This document shows positions 35,639-44,494 of a stretch of 64,000 bases of DNA, one piece after another. Both the position numbers and the translations under genes were made by a program. Every line of letters starts with the position of its first letter. Position 1 is the first letter of the stretch. This stretch comes from Clostridium magnum DSM 2767 (GTDB lineage: Bacteria; Bacillota; Clostridia; Clostridiales; Clostridiaceae), in contig NZ_LWAE01000010.1 in the NCBI RefSeq assembly GCF_001623875.1, forward strand, positions 101,149 through 165,148. Direction: 5' to 3'. The notes under the pieces were generated by a model. It saw only the letters and a list, made by a program, of their open reading frames with translations, was not told the origin of the DNA and did no database searches.

Positions 35639-35657
35639 CCTTAAACTAAGCTTAAAT
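35639..35657. promoter_or_regulatory. CCTTAA direct-repeat box (dedA)
   Basis: CCTTAAACTAAGCTTAAAT: two CTTAA units 11 bp apart. Third member of the box family. Confidence 0.55.
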
Positions 35658-35857
35658 TTCAAAAACTTATTTTACCTCAATTCCATCTATAATGATTAAC
35701 AAACAGTGAACTGTTGTATATATAAGAAAACATGGAAAAAGGTGATTTAAAATAATTAAAAATTACTTTAAATCACCTTCGTTCCACTAGAGATTATTTA
35801 AGTATAGAAATTTACTCTTAAGGACTTTAATTGGAAATCATATTTAATCAACCTTTT

Positions 35858-35876
35858 AATTGTATGGATTACAATT
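35858..35876. promoter_or_regulatory. MocR operator-like palindrome, site 1
   Basis: AATTGTA-TGGAT-TACAATT, a perfect 7-5-7 palindrome, 394 bp before the regulator start. The stretch 35658-36219 holds no gene; it consists of two degenerate tandem copies of about 100 bp, each beginning with this palindrome and continuing with an AAAAAA(T/C)ACCTG(C/A)AGCAG-like block. Confidence 0.65.
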
Positions 35877-36095
35877 TTGTATATAGTCATAAAAAAATAC
35901 CTGCAGCAGCTGCTACAGGCAAAGGAGTGTAAAATAATCCGACTTTCAAATAATTAAAATGAGATTATTTTTTATATGTGACACTTGAAATACACTTTTT
36001 AAATCTTCTCTTCTTTTATATGATTCTTGTACCCCTAAGCGTTTTATTTATCTTAATACAATATTATCATCGGAAATCAATACAATCAACACTTT

Positions 36096-36114
36096 AATTG
36101 TATGGAGTACAATT
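36096..36114. promoter_or_regulatory. MocR operator-like palindrome, site 2
   Basis: AATTGTA-TGGAG-TACAATT, same arms as site 1, 238 bp further on. Followed by a similar downstream block. Confidence 0.65.
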
Positions 36115-36219
36115 TTGTAAATATGTCTAAAAAACACCTGAAGCAGTCACTATAGGTATCAGAATGAAATATAATTTTTATGCAATTTTATCCTTGAAAA
36201 TACATATAATTAATGATAA

Positions 36220-36238
36220 AATTGTATGCATTACAATT
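36220..36238. promoter_or_regulatory. MocR operator-like palindrome, site 3, overlapping the leader
   Basis: AATTGTA-TGCAT-TACAATT ends 2-3 bp before the GGAGGTG ribosome binding site at 36240. Binding here should repress the regulator gene, so autoregulation is likely. Confidence 0.65.
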
Positions 36239-36251
36239 TTGGAGGTGCAGT

Positions 36252-37643
36252 ATGCCAGTAAATTCATTTGATACTTACCCTATGTCATGGAAACCTAACA
36301 AAAATGAACTAAAACGTCCAGTTTATTTATCACTTGCTTCCCTATTGGAGCAGGATATCACAAGTGGCTTTTTAGCTCCTGGCACAAAGTTACCTCCTCA
36401 ACGAGAATTAGCGGATTTTCTTGATATAAACTTTACGACAATTACTCGTGCATATAAAATATGCGAGCTCAAGGGACTAATCTACGCTGTCACTGGAAGT
36501 GGAACATTTGTTGCTCCAAATGCTGCTCAGTCTATCACCATTTCCACAGATAGAATTCCACACGAATGTATTGATCTTGGCTTTGTTGCTTCTTTCGAAC
36601 AGACTAATAATATTGTATCTGAAATCACAAAAAAAGTTGCTAAAAAAAGCTATTTAGAAAGGTTATTCAATTACAATGATCCCTCAGGTATTCCTCATCA
36701 TAAAAAAGCAGGACTAAACTGGATGGAGCCTTTTGGTATCTATTCTGATCCGGAACACATGTCCATTGCTTCTGGCATTCAGAACGCAGTAACAATTGCG
36801 ACAATTGCACTGTTTGAACCAGGAAACCGAATTGCCACAGATTTATATACCTATTCCAACTTTATTGAGTTAGCTAAAATGTTGCACATTCAGTTGGTTC
36901 CCATTCCAGGTGATCAGCACGGAATGCTTCCAGATGAATTGGAAAATCAGTGCCGTAATACGGATATCTATGGTATTTATCTGATGCCTTCCTGCTGTAA
37001 TCCTACTACAATAATGATCTCTGATGCTCGGAAGCATGAGTTGGCATCTGTCATTCGTAAATACAATCTCATTTTGTTAGAAGATGACTTTCATGGGTTT
37101 TTGACTGCTGGAATTATCCCAGATTACAAACAGCCTATGTTTAATCTTCTACCAGAACAAACCGTTTATATTTGTGGTACTTCCAAATCTATCTGTTCAG
37201 GATTACGTGTAGCATATATGGTATATGGAGATAATTTTCGCACTAAAATTTTGGAAGCTATGTTCAATATAAATGTTAAAACATCTTCTTTGGATGCAGA
37301 AATTATTACCGAACTAATTCTGTCCGGCAAGGCTTTGGATATTGTTTCTCAAAAGAAACAATTGTTACAGGCTGCGAATGCAATTTATAAGGAGTGTTTT
37401 TCAGAATATGAACTTATGGGACATCCCCTTAGCTTTTATCGCTGGCTTCCATTGAAAAAGCAATATGATGCAACCCATCTAGAGTCGAATTTGGAACGAC
37501 TGGGCATTCATGTTTTTCATTCTAACCGGTTTCTTAGTGGAAAAACATCATCTAATCACTATCTACGCGTTGCTCTTTCATCTGCAACAACATTTGATGA
37601 GCTGAAAGCAGGATTAGAAACTTTAAAACAATCTCTAATTTAA
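36252..37643 (+). CDS. MocR-type regulator (GntR HTH fused to aminotransferase-like domain)
   Basis: A fusion of an N-terminal GntR winged helix (about residues 20-85: KLPPQRELADFLDINFTTITRAYKICELKG) with a fold-type I aminotransferase-like domain. The PLP lysine is in ICGTSKSICSGLRVAYM, and the family blocks YLMPSCCNPTT and LLEDDFHGF are present. Start at ATG 36252 is set by GGAGGTG 5 bp upstream; an in-frame ATG at 36213 would lie inside the third operator. MocR proteins sense PLP or amino acids. No target operon adjoins it. Length about 463, typical. Confidence 0.92.
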   Translation: MPVNSFDTYPMSWKPNKNELKRPVYLSLASLLEQDITSGFLAPGTKLPPQRELADFLDINFTTITRAYKICELKGLIYAVTGSGTFVAPNAAQSITISTDRIPHECIDLGFVASFEQTNNIVSEITKKVAKKSYLERLFNYNDPSGIPHHKKAGLNWMEPFGIYSDPEHMSIASGIQNAVTIATIALFEPGNRIATDLYTYSNFIELAKMLHIQLVPIPGDQHGMLPDELENQCRNTDIYGIYLMPSCCNPTTIMISDARKHELASVIRKYNLILLEDDFHGFLTAGIIPDYKQPMFNLLPEQTVYICGTSKSICSGLRVAYMVYGDNFRTKILEAMFNINVKTSSLDAEIITELILSGKALDIVSQKKQLLQAANAIYKECFSEYELMGHPLSFYRWLPLKKQYDATHLESNLERLGIHVFHSNRFLSGKTSSNHYLRVALSSATTFDELKAGLETLKQSLI

Positions 37644-37645
37644 TA

Positions 37646-37688
37646 ATAGAAAAGAACGAACTCAACTTGTTCGTTCTTTTCTATTTCT
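37646..37688 (+). terminator. Terminator of the MocR gene
   Basis: AGAAAAGAACGAAC pairs perfectly with GTTCGTTCTTTTCT around TCAACTT, right after the stop. Confidence 0.8.
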
Positions 37689-37804
37689 ACAGGTTGTATA
37701 TGTAATATTTTTATGTATTTGTTCGCACAATAATATATATCAATTGCCTAATTACAAATAATTTTTTTCGTTCTATATTTATTTCTTAGGAGGTGTTTAT
37801 CTTG

Positions 37805-38107
37805 ATGACATGTAAAACCTGGCAAGACGTTCTCATAGAAAAAGGCTTTGACCCTGTTCTTTCTAAATCCTTCATAGGCTTTATATCATGGAACAAAGGT
37901 GAGAAGTTTACTAAGCTTGGAAAAGAGCTAACAGAACTCCTTTTAGACCATAGAGGAAGCGTGTTTATCAAAGATGTATCAAGTAGTAAATATAATGATA
38001 CAGGACTTGTACTTTTTAACACTGATATATCTGAAGATGTTGCAGATGAAGTATTTGAAGCTATCATGGATTACGAACAAAATAATGTCTATGATACATT
38101 ATTATAG
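37805..38107 (+). CDS. Small protein of unknown function, 100 residues
   Basis: ATG at 37805 lies 8-10 bp behind AGGAGGTG; an adjacent TTG codon is a weaker option. The product (MTCKTWQDVLIEKGFD...) is acidic and soluble, with no TM segment or signal. I do not recognise its family. The end (SEDVADEVFEAIMDYEQN) looks helical. It stands alone between the MocR terminator and a convergent phosphoribosyltransferase gene. Confidence 0.75.
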   Translation: MTCKTWQDVLIEKGFDPVLSKSFIGFISWNKGEKFTKLGKELTELLLDHRGSVFIKDVSSSKYNDTGLVLFNTDISEDVADEVFEAIMDYEQNNVYDTLL

Positions 38108-38164
38108 AATTTGTAACAAGTATTATTTTAAGGGAGATAAGTTAATGTAGTAAAACAAATTAAC

Positions 38165-38800
38165 CTATCTCTTTTTTAATTCATCTACCATATTAAAGAC
38201 TTCTTCATCAGTGGTTTGTTCAAAGCTCTCATAATATAAGCCCACAGCATAAAATTCATTAGGTATAAGTAGGCATATGACCTCATCTACAATTTTCTCT
38301 AGCAAGGAAACTGTATCTTGTGGTGCTACTGGTACTGCTAGAATAATTTTTTTTGCATCATGCTCTTTAATTGATTTTATAGCAGCTTGTATTGTAAAAC
38401 CAGTTGCAATTCCATCATCAATAATTATTACTGTTTTATTTCTTACATCAGGAAAATTCTCATTTCCTTTATATTTATTTAATCTTCTTTTAATTTCTTC
38501 TATTTGTTCAGATATTTCTTTTTCGATATACTCTTGGGATATATTTAGAATATCTATATGTTCTTCATTTAAAAGATATGTTCCATCCAAAGATACAGCA
38601 CCAATGGCAATTTCTTTATTCTGGGGTAAGCCAATTTTTCTTGGAATAATTAAATCCCATTGGAATCCAAACTTTTTTATAGTTTCATATGCTGCTACTA
38701 TTCCCCCTCTTGGGATAGCAAGAACAATAGGGTTTTCATCTTTAAATTTCTCAAGTTCTACAGAAAGCTTTTCTCCAGCATCCTTTCTATCTACAAACAT
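38165..38800 (-). CDS. Phosphoribosyltransferase-domain protein
   Basis: A type I PRTase fold protein of 211 residues. The PRPP-binding motif VIIIDDGIATGFTI is at about residues 126-140, and the N-terminal block IVLAIPRGGIVAAYE fits the family often found next to or fused with dienelactone hydrolase or universal-stress genes. Its base substrate is unknown, and it may not make nucleotides at all. Monocistronic, preceded by an unremarkable 130-bp gap. Confidence 0.85.
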   Translation of the reverse strand: MFVDRKDAGEKLSVELEKFKDENPIVLAIPRGGIVAAYETIKKFGFQWDLIIPRKIGLPQNKEIAIGAVSLDGTYLLNEEHIDILNISQEYIEKEISEQIEEIKRRLNKYKGNENFPDVRNKTVIIIDDGIATGFTIQAAIKSIKEHDAKKIILAVPVAPQDTVSLLEKIVDEVICLLIPNEFYAVGLYYESFEQTTDEEVFNMVDELKKR

Positions 38801-38925
38801 ATTATCAACTCTTTCTTAATTTATATAAATTTAGTTTAAGTTGAAACTACAGAATTATTCAAAAAATTTTTATTTAATTGAGTATTTAATTACTCCCAAA
38901 TACTTATCTAAAAATTTATAGAATT

Positions 38926-39522
38926 TTATCCTTTGTTTCTACATGCTTCACAACGGTCCCCTAAAAAACGATCTAATCGAGTAAGTTTTTTATAATTTAT
39001 AGCTTCACTAGGATCAGCATGTATTACCTTTTCTAGGCAGTGAGAGCATATTTTCTTCCCTGCTGCATTAATCAAAGCCTTAGGAAGTCCTAATTTGCTT
39101 AGTCTTGTCTCTCTATCTATAACATTAATTTCTTCTATATCTACTGCATCATTTCCAACTACAACTAACCCAACCTCACCTTTAAATTTGGGGTTGCTTA
39201 TAACCTTGCAAGGTTTCCCCAATTCTCTAGCTAAATTTTCGTATTTTCCACTAAAATAGCTAGCGATGGAGCCATTGATAATCATCTTAACAGACCTCTT
39301 GTCTTTTAAGGCATCGATTATTTCTGGATAGATGCTATGTTCTTCTATTTGCTTTTTGGTAAGAAGCCTTATAACTCGCTCCTTAAACTCTCCCAGGTAA
39401 TGAATTTTTTCATCATATTTCAGCTCTGGAGACCCATGCATACTATTTGATAGTATTTTATCCTGTTCACTTTTGTTCATCCATTTACTAATAGCTTCTG
39501 ATTGAGATTCTTGTTCTAGCAT
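38926..39522 (-). CDS. yueI: YueI-family (DUF1694) protein with C-terminal Cys pairs
   Basis: DUF1694/YueI proteins are soluble Firmicute proteins of unknown function. The typical core is here: LGEFKERVIRLLTKKQIEE, then EIIDALKDKRSVKMIINGSI and the end of the domain around RLSKLGLPKAL. This one continues with CSHCLEKV and CEACRNKG, two Cys pairs that could bind zinc or a redox metal. Length 198 is somewhat longer than simple YueI proteins because of this tail. Confidence 0.8.
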   Translation of the reverse strand: MLEQESQSEAISKWMNKSEQDKILSNSMHGSPELKYDEKIHYLGEFKERVIRLLTKKQIEEHSIYPEIIDALKDKRSVKMIINGSIASYFSGKYENLARELGKPCKVISNPKFKGEVGLVVVGNDAVDIEEINVIDRETRLSKLGLPKALINAAGKKICSHCLEKVIHADPSEAINYKKLTRLDRFLGDRCEACRNKG

Positions 39523-39643
39523 GCCTTAGCTCCTTTCGTATATATTCTAATATAGCTTTGTCTTAAGATTTATCTATTATACTTTTCAATGTTATATTTA
39601 AATACTATACTAAATTTTCAAACTTTCTTCTTAATATCAAAAT

Positions 39644-39680
39644 AAAGGACCTACACTCTAAACAAGAAATGCAGGCCTTA
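39644..39680 (-). terminator. Terminator-like hairpin downstream of the dehydratase gene
   Basis: AAGGCCTGCA pairs with TGTAGGTCCTT (one bulge) and is followed by TATTTT on the minus strand. It lies about 240 bp after the dehydratase stop, so structured repeat B would be part of that transcript's 3' UTR. Confidence 0.55.
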
Positions 39681-39751
39681 ATTGTTACTATAAAATTCTT
39701 AAAGTAAGGGGTAAATTATATTCTACACAATTTTAAAATAAATATACTATG

Positions 39752-39890
39752 AATTTATCCGATGACTACCCGCTCTAATACTCCCATCTTCTTCAAAGTG
39801 TACGTTGCGAGCGGCTACGTCCCTGGATTCGTTCAACTAAGAATCAGGTGGAGTTTGAAACTCCATCTGATTCAAGTTTTCACTTCATTA
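39752..39890 (-). repeat. Structured dispersed repeat, copy B
   Basis: In minus orientation it starts at the dehydratase stop with TGAAGTGAAAACTTGAATC, forms a hairpin (GAATCAGATGGAGTTT / AAACTCCACCTGATTC), and continues with a conserved GC-richer stretch (CCAGGGACGTAGCCGCTCGC ... GCGGGTAGTCATCGG) to a sharp boundary at 39752. Copy C at 56692-56882 matches over the whole length except for a 50-bp insertion. No encoded protein is convincing. Confidence 0.75.
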
Positions 39891-41405
39891 AGTAATTGGA
39901 GCTGGGTTAAAAATACAGAGGTCGTTATGCAGTTCAAATTTTTCAGCACAAGCTTCTTCTTTTCCACTTGCAACATCTATAATTTTTTTGAATAGTTCTG
40001 TTCCAATCTCTTGAATAGTAGCATCTCCTGTTGCTATAGGTCCAGCATTTACATCAATCAGGTCTTGCCACATATCTTTCATATCGTTTCTTGAACATAC
40101 TTTAATTACAGGTACAATAGCTAAACCATAAGGTGTACCACGGCCTGTCATAAATACTTGAAGTGTAATACCAGAAGCAAGCTGACATGGACCACATACA
40201 ATATCACTAGCAGGTGTAGCAGCATATATAAGTCCTTTCTTAGTAGGTATTTCTGCAGGTGATAAAACTTCCACTATTGGAGAAGATCCTGACTTCGCAA
40301 TAGACCCCATGGCTTTTTCTACAATGTTAGATAAGCCTCCTTTTTTGTTGCCTGGAGTAGGATTTGCACTACGGTCAACTTGTCCATTATCTAGGTAGTT
40401 ATCGTAACATTTCATTTCAGCTGCTAATTTTCTACCTACTTCTTCATTTATGCAGCGCTCACCAATAATATGAACACCATCACGAACTTCAGTAACTTCT
40501 GAAAACATTACTGTGGCTCCTGCTTGAACTAACATATCGGCAGCATATCCTGCACTTGGATTTGCTGTCACACCTGAAAAGGCATCGCTGCCACCACATT
40601 GCAACCCAATGCAAAGGTCAGACAGTGGAAGGGTTTCTCGTCTGCGTTCATTTAATCTAGCTAATTTTTTATCAGCCATATTCATTAATGCATCTATCAT
40701 CGCACCCATACCCTTTTGTTCCTGAAGAATAATTACATTTTCAGGATTTATATCAGCTTCATCTATTAGCATTTCTACCGTTAATTTTTCACAGCCTAAT
40801 CCTACTACCATTAATTCACCACCGAAGTTAGGATGCTTTGCAAGGTTTTTTAAAGTTCTAATTGGAACTTTTGCCTCAGGTGCATTAATTGCAACTCCAC
40901 ATCCATAGGCATGATTAATTGGAACTATATCATCTACATTTGGGTACTTTGGAAGTAGTTTTTCTTTCATTTTCTTTACTGCTACATTTAATACACCAGT
41001 TACACATTGTACAGTTGTGCTGATTCCGAGAATATTTCGAGTACCAGCATATCCGCCATTAGGGTTTTTGTATCCCTCAAAAGTTTTGATTGGTGCTTCA
41101 GGAAGATCTGTAACTATATTTTTTGCAAACTCCATTTCATATACAGAGGGCGGTGTTGGCAGCTGCAGCATATTTTCATTAATCCAATCCCCTTTTTTTA
41201 TAGGGTTAATAGCATATCCTAAAACGATTCCATAACGAATAATCTTGCCGTCCTTTGGAATATCACATAATGCAATCTTATGACCTTGTGGAATATCTTC
41301 ATTTGCTAATATATTATCCATAACCTCTGTTCCTGCAGGAATTGCATTAACAGCAATTGCCACGTTATCTAAGTCATTAACTTTAATATAAGTTTGTTTA
41401 CCCAT
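39888..41405 (-). CDS. GarD/UxaA-family sugar-acid dehydratase
   Basis: A full-length altronate/galactarate dehydratase-type protein of 505 residues. It has an N-terminal SAF domain (VAIAVNAIPAGTEVMDN, about residues 10-95) and a UxaA/GarD catalytic region with NHAYGCGVAI, GLGCEKLTVE, GLQCGGSDAFSGVTANP and ASDIVCGPCQLASG, which carry the conserved Cys for the iron site. It removes water from a hexarate or hexonate. The divergent LysR regulator suggests substrate induction. No transporter or aldolase gene is nearby, so the exact sugar acid is open. Confidence 0.9.
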   Translation of the reverse strand: MGKQTYIKVNDLDNVAIAVNAIPAGTEVMDNILANEDIPQGHKIALCDIPKDGKIIRYGIVLGYAINPIKKGDWINENMLQLPTPPSVYEMEFAKNIVTDLPEAPIKTFEGYKNPNGGYAGTRNILGISTTVQCVTGVLNVAVKKMKEKLLPKYPNVDDIVPINHAYGCGVAINAPEAKVPIRTLKNLAKHPNFGGELMVVGLGCEKLTVEMLIDEADINPENVIILQEQKGMGAMIDALMNMADKKLARLNERRRETLPLSDLCIGLQCGGSDAFSGVTANPSAGYAADMLVQAGATVMFSEVTEVRDGVHIIGERCINEEVGRKLAAEMKCYDNYLDNGQVDRSANPTPGNKKGGLSNIVEKAMGSIAKSGSSPIVEVLSPAEIPTKKGLIYAATPASDIVCGPCQLASGITLQVFMTGRGTPYGLAIVPVIKVCSRNDMKDMWQDLIDVNAGPIATGDATIQEIGTELFKKIIDVASGKEEACAEKFELHNDLCIFNPAPIT

Positions 41406-41564
41406 ATATCATATCTCCTTCTCTAAATGGTAAATTAAGAATATTATTTATGAATAATTTAGGTTGTGTTTTTGTTAATTTTATTGTATAAAATAAGTAA
41501 CTATTAATCAAATTAATTAAAATAAGAAAACTCTTAGAAAAACTTATAGAAAAGAGAGATATTT

Positions 41565-42506
41565 ATGGATTTAAAACAACTTGAATATATGGTACAAATT
41601 GCAAAAGAAAAGAATATAACAAAAGCAGCAGAAAAACTATTTATTACTCAATCAGCATTGAATCAACAACTCTTAAAGTTAGAAAAGGAATTAGGTTCTC
41701 CCCTATTTTATCGTTCCAGAACAAACTGGCATTTAACAGAAGTCGGCGAAATATATATTGCGACTGCAAAGGAGATCCTTAGACTAAAAAAAGAAACATA
41801 TAACCGTATTAGTGATTTGATAAATATGAAAAACACTCATTTATCTATAGGATTAACGCCGGAGCGAGGCATATCTATGTTTGCATCAGTTTATCCTGAG
41901 TTTCATAAATTACATCCAAACGTCACAGTAGAGCCAGTTGAACTAAGTGTAAAAGAGCAAGAAGCTATGATTAATCGCAGAGAATTAGATGTTGGATTTT
42001 TAACTTTATCTGATGATATGCAGAAAAACGACAATGTATATACTTCTATTTTAAAAGAAGATATTATAGTGGCCATTCCTTCTAGTCATCCTTTAGCAAG
42101 TAGTGGAAGTATGTATGGTGATTCACTCAAGGATATTGATTTAGCTTTATTAAAAGAGGATAATTTCGTATTAATTTGTAAGGGTAGTACGATTCGAGAG
42201 GCTATAAATCCTTCGTTTCAAGATGCGGGATTTTCTCCAAAAATCCTATTTGAAACAAAGAGCTGCAGAACACTGATTTATATGGTAAGAAATAATTTAT
42301 GTTGTACTATATTACCAGAACATTATGTAATAAATTCTAAAGATGTTGTTTATTTTTCTTTGCCACAAAAACCCCAATTAAGAGTTGTTGCTATGTATAA
42401 AAAAGGGGGCTACCTAAGCAAACCTACAGAAGATTTTATCACATTAGCTTCAGATTATTGGAGTAAATTGAAAAAAGAACAAAACCATGTTCAAAATAAA
42501 GATTAA
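41565..42506 (+). CDS. LysR-family regulator divergent to the dehydratase gene
   Basis: A 313-residue regulator with the N-terminal HTH (MDLKQLEYMVQIAKEKNITKAAEKLF, ITQSALNQQLLKLEKELG) and a substrate-binding domain. AGAGAG precedes the start by 7 bp. It is divergent from the GarD/UxaA-type gene across 160 bp, the usual layout for an activator of its neighbour. Confidence 0.92.
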   Translation: MDLKQLEYMVQIAKEKNITKAAEKLFITQSALNQQLLKLEKELGSPLFYRSRTNWHLTEVGEIYIATAKEILRLKKETYNRISDLINMKNTHLSIGLTPERGISMFASVYPEFHKLHPNVTVEPVELSVKEQEAMINRRELDVGFLTLSDDMQKNDNVYTSILKEDIIVAIPSSHPLASSGSMYGDSLKDIDLALLKEDNFVLICKGSTIREAINPSFQDAGFSPKILFETKSCRTLIYMVRNNLCCTILPEHYVINSKDVVYFSLPQKPQLRVVAMYKKGGYLSKPTEDFITLASDYWSKLKKEQNHVQNKD

Positions 42507-42508
42507 AT

Positions 42509-42547
42509 AACCCACCACAACACTTTTATTAGTATTGTGGTGGGTTT
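42509..42547 (+). terminator. Terminator of the LysR gene
   Basis: AACCCACCACAA pairs with TTGTGGTGGGTT and is followed by TTATTG. Strong GC-rich stem. Confidence 0.8.
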
Positions 42548-42617
42548 TATTGTATAGGGAAAGCCTAGTAGATTAAATCTATATCACTGATACTTATTCT
42601 TCATTGTATTTGACTCA

Positions 42618-42806
42618 TTATTTTTTATCGATCATTGGTGATTTCCTCTTATCTTCCAAAGCTTCGTAAAACAACTTATACTTCTCATCTTTTTCCTCTG
42701 ATAAGCTAATATATTTTTTTAACTCGGACTTTAATGATACTATTGAGGTTATTTGAAATATAACTAAACCTATTAACGCTAATATAACAAATAGATTTTC
42801 AAACAT
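42618..42806 (-). CDS. Small membrane-anchored protein, 62 residues
   Basis: The ATG at 42806 is chosen because AGGAGG lies 7-8 bp upstream; the frame is open further but without a site. The product has one N-terminal TM helix (LFVILALIGLVIFQITSIVSL) and a charged helical tail (KSELKKYISLSEEKDEKYK). It is a likely single-pass membrane protein of unknown role. The 43-kb side (42897-43196) holds no clear gene; a plus-strand stretch at about 43111-43191 could encode a TM-like fragment but lacks a start. Confidence 0.65.
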   Translation of the reverse strand: MFENLFVILALIGLVIFQITSIVSLKSELKKYISLSEEKDEKYKLFYEALEDKRKSPMIDKK

Positions 42807-43206
42807 TGTTAAACCTCCTTTCGTTGACTTTTTTAATTTAAACTTAATACATCTCCCATTGTCATTCTCAAAGATATTAGAAGACTTTGCCAACATTCAA
42901 GAAGATCGTTCCAATAAAAGTTCTGCAAGTAAGTAAAGAAAGTAAAAATTTATCAGTGCTGCTTTACCTAAGATATGTGATTTAGTTATAATTATAAAAG
43001 CAATGATGATATAAAAATGGTAGTTCATTTTTTCTAACTATTCTGACTATTCTTCTCTATACTATATAATACGTAAAAACTTAAAAAGTGGTACAACTTA
43101 ATTATTTATTAGGCTTGTTGCATTAGCTGTACTATTGGTATCTATGATTTTCATTAGTGAGTATCTAAATAGAATAACCGTCATGGTTTGATAGTAAAAT
43201 AATAAA

Positions 43207-43241
43207 AAAAATGCTGACATCTTATGTGTGTCAGCATTTCT
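43207..43241 (-). terminator. Terminator of the corrinoid methyltransferase operon
   Basis: AAATGCTGACA pairs with TGTCAGCATTT and is followed by TTTTTATT on the minus strand, behind the 33-residue ORF. Confidence 0.8.
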
Positions 43242-43254
43242 ATTAAATTAAAGG

Positions 43255-43356
43255 TTAACGCTCTTTTCTTTCCACAATCTCTTTTTGCATCTTTTCAAGA
43301 CTACTAGGTGTAATTTTGTAAAGAAAAATAATAGGTTTTTTTAAACCCTTTTCCAT
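43255..43356 (-). CDS. Small ORF (33 residues) ending the corrinoid methyltransferase operon
   Basis: ATG at 43356 follows GGGAG by 5 bp and starts 27 bp after the methyltransferase stop; TAA is at 43255, just before the operon terminator. The product begins MEKGLKKPIIFLYKITPSSL and ends in a strongly charged helix (EKMQKEIVERKER). The operon position, the ribosome binding site and the compact distances suggest that it is translated. I know no assigned function; an accessory peptide for the methyltransferase is a guess. Confidence 0.55.
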   Translation of the reverse strand: MEKGLKKPIIFLYKITPSSLEKMQKEIVERKER

Positions 43357-43383
43357 AATATCTCCCTCAGTGTATTTAACACT

Positions 43384-44490
43384 CTACCTGCCAGTTGCTG
43401 CAGAAATCATTGCTTTTACATTTTCAACCTTAGCATTTGGAGGTATTGAACATCCACTAGATAAGATAAATCCATTTCCCATATCCTTGATGAGCTGCTC
43501 AGAATAATTGTATACATCATCAGGAGTACCAAGAGCAAGTTTTGCTGCTGGAACGTCTCCTTTAATACAAGCATTGTTTCCAAGAATATCTTTTATCTTG
43601 TAGATGTCTGTTGCTCCATCTGTTTCAATTATAATTTTTCCTTTTGGGAAATCCTTAAAGTAATTAAGGTCACGTTCCCAGTTTCCGTCCATATGTATGC
43701 TACATGCAGCACCCTCTTCTATAATAGCATCTGCTGTTTCCTTAATATATTTCCATACAAAGCGCTCCCATAACTTAGGTGAGAAGAATTCACTAGCTCC
43801 ACGTGCTGGGGAAAGGAATACTACTGAAGCTTTTGTAGCTCTGATTTGCTTTCTCAAATCTTCTACTATTTCTTTTTGCATAACTTCCAATGTCGCTTCA
43901 ACCTTATCTGGAATTTTAAATAAGTCTCTCATTAATTTAACCATTGAGCGGCCACCGCCTAAATATTCATTTACTGTTAAAGCTGTTGATTGTTTATATA
44001 CAACATACCCTGCATCAGTAATATTTTTAGTTGCTTGTGGTCCATAAGACAACTCCTGCACAATTTCATCAACATTAACTTTTAATCTATCTCTTAAATA
44101 ACCTGGTGCAAAGTTGTTCCAACCTTTATTTATAATTGTGTCGTAATCTTCTGGGAAGATCATTTCTGCTTCATCAAGCTGCCAAAGCATATTGTCAGCC
44201 AACTCACGTCCTGGAAGTTTAACTCTTGCCATAAATGTCAATGGAAATACAGAAGCTGCACCAAAGGCTGATTCACTTCCATCTACATCTCCTAACTCTT
44301 TTAATGATTCCAGCATAATTTTATTTGATTCTCTTACACCTTTACAAAGGTCAGCTAATGTGTAACCCATATGAGTAGCACAAAAACCATCCATTTGCAG
44401 TATAATAGGTGTTCTATCTGGTTTCTCTAGTGCTATAGCCTTATTTAACCTATCTAAACGTTGATTATATATTTCTTGCATTGTTTTCAC
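43384..44490 (-). CDS. Uroporphyrinogen decarboxylase-family methyltransferase
   Basis: Members of this family outside heme synthesis (MtaA-, CmuA- and MtvB-type) move methyl groups to or from corrinoid proteins. The 368-residue product has the N-terminal block KAIALEKPDRTPIILQMDGF, a SIHMDGNWERDLNYF block and the C-terminal LSSGCSIPPNAKVENV with His/Cys residues fitting a zinc-thiol site. It starts 4 bp after the corrinoid protein gene. A role in O- or N-demethylation of a methylated growth substrate is likely. Confidence 0.87.
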   Translation of the reverse strand: MKTMQEIYNQRLDRLNKAIALEKPDRTPIILQMDGFCATHMGYTLADLCKGVRESNKIMLESLKELGDVDGSESAFGAASVFPLTFMARVKLPGRELADNMLWQLDEAEMIFPEDYDTIINKGWNNFAPGYLRDRLKVNVDEIVQELSYGPQATKNITDAGYVVYKQSTALTVNEYLGGGRSMVKLMRDLFKIPDKVEATLEVMQKEIVEDLRKQIRATKASVVFLSPARGASEFFSPKLWERFVWKYIKETADAIIEEGAACSIHMDGNWERDLNYFKDFPKGKIIIETDGATDIYKIKDILGNNACIKGDVPAAKLALGTPDDVYNYSEQLIKDMGNGFILSSGCSIPPNAKVENVKAMISAATGR

Positions 44491-44494
44491 ACTA

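Noticed and set aside
36213..36251. Longer N-terminus for the MocR regulator
   Set aside because: It would be translated from the third operator palindrome and through the ribosome binding site; the ATG at 36252 fits better.
39752..39890. Short peptide read from repeat B (NESRDVAARNV...), like the end of a TnpB protein
   Set aside because: Copy C breaks the frame after a few residues and no upstream coding sequence exists; nucleotide conservation fits RNA or an element end better.
43101..43191. Plus-strand stretch reading RLVALAVLLVSMIFISEYL, like a TM segment
   Set aside because: No plausible start codon or ribosome binding site, and an upstream stop is close; at best a gene scrap.
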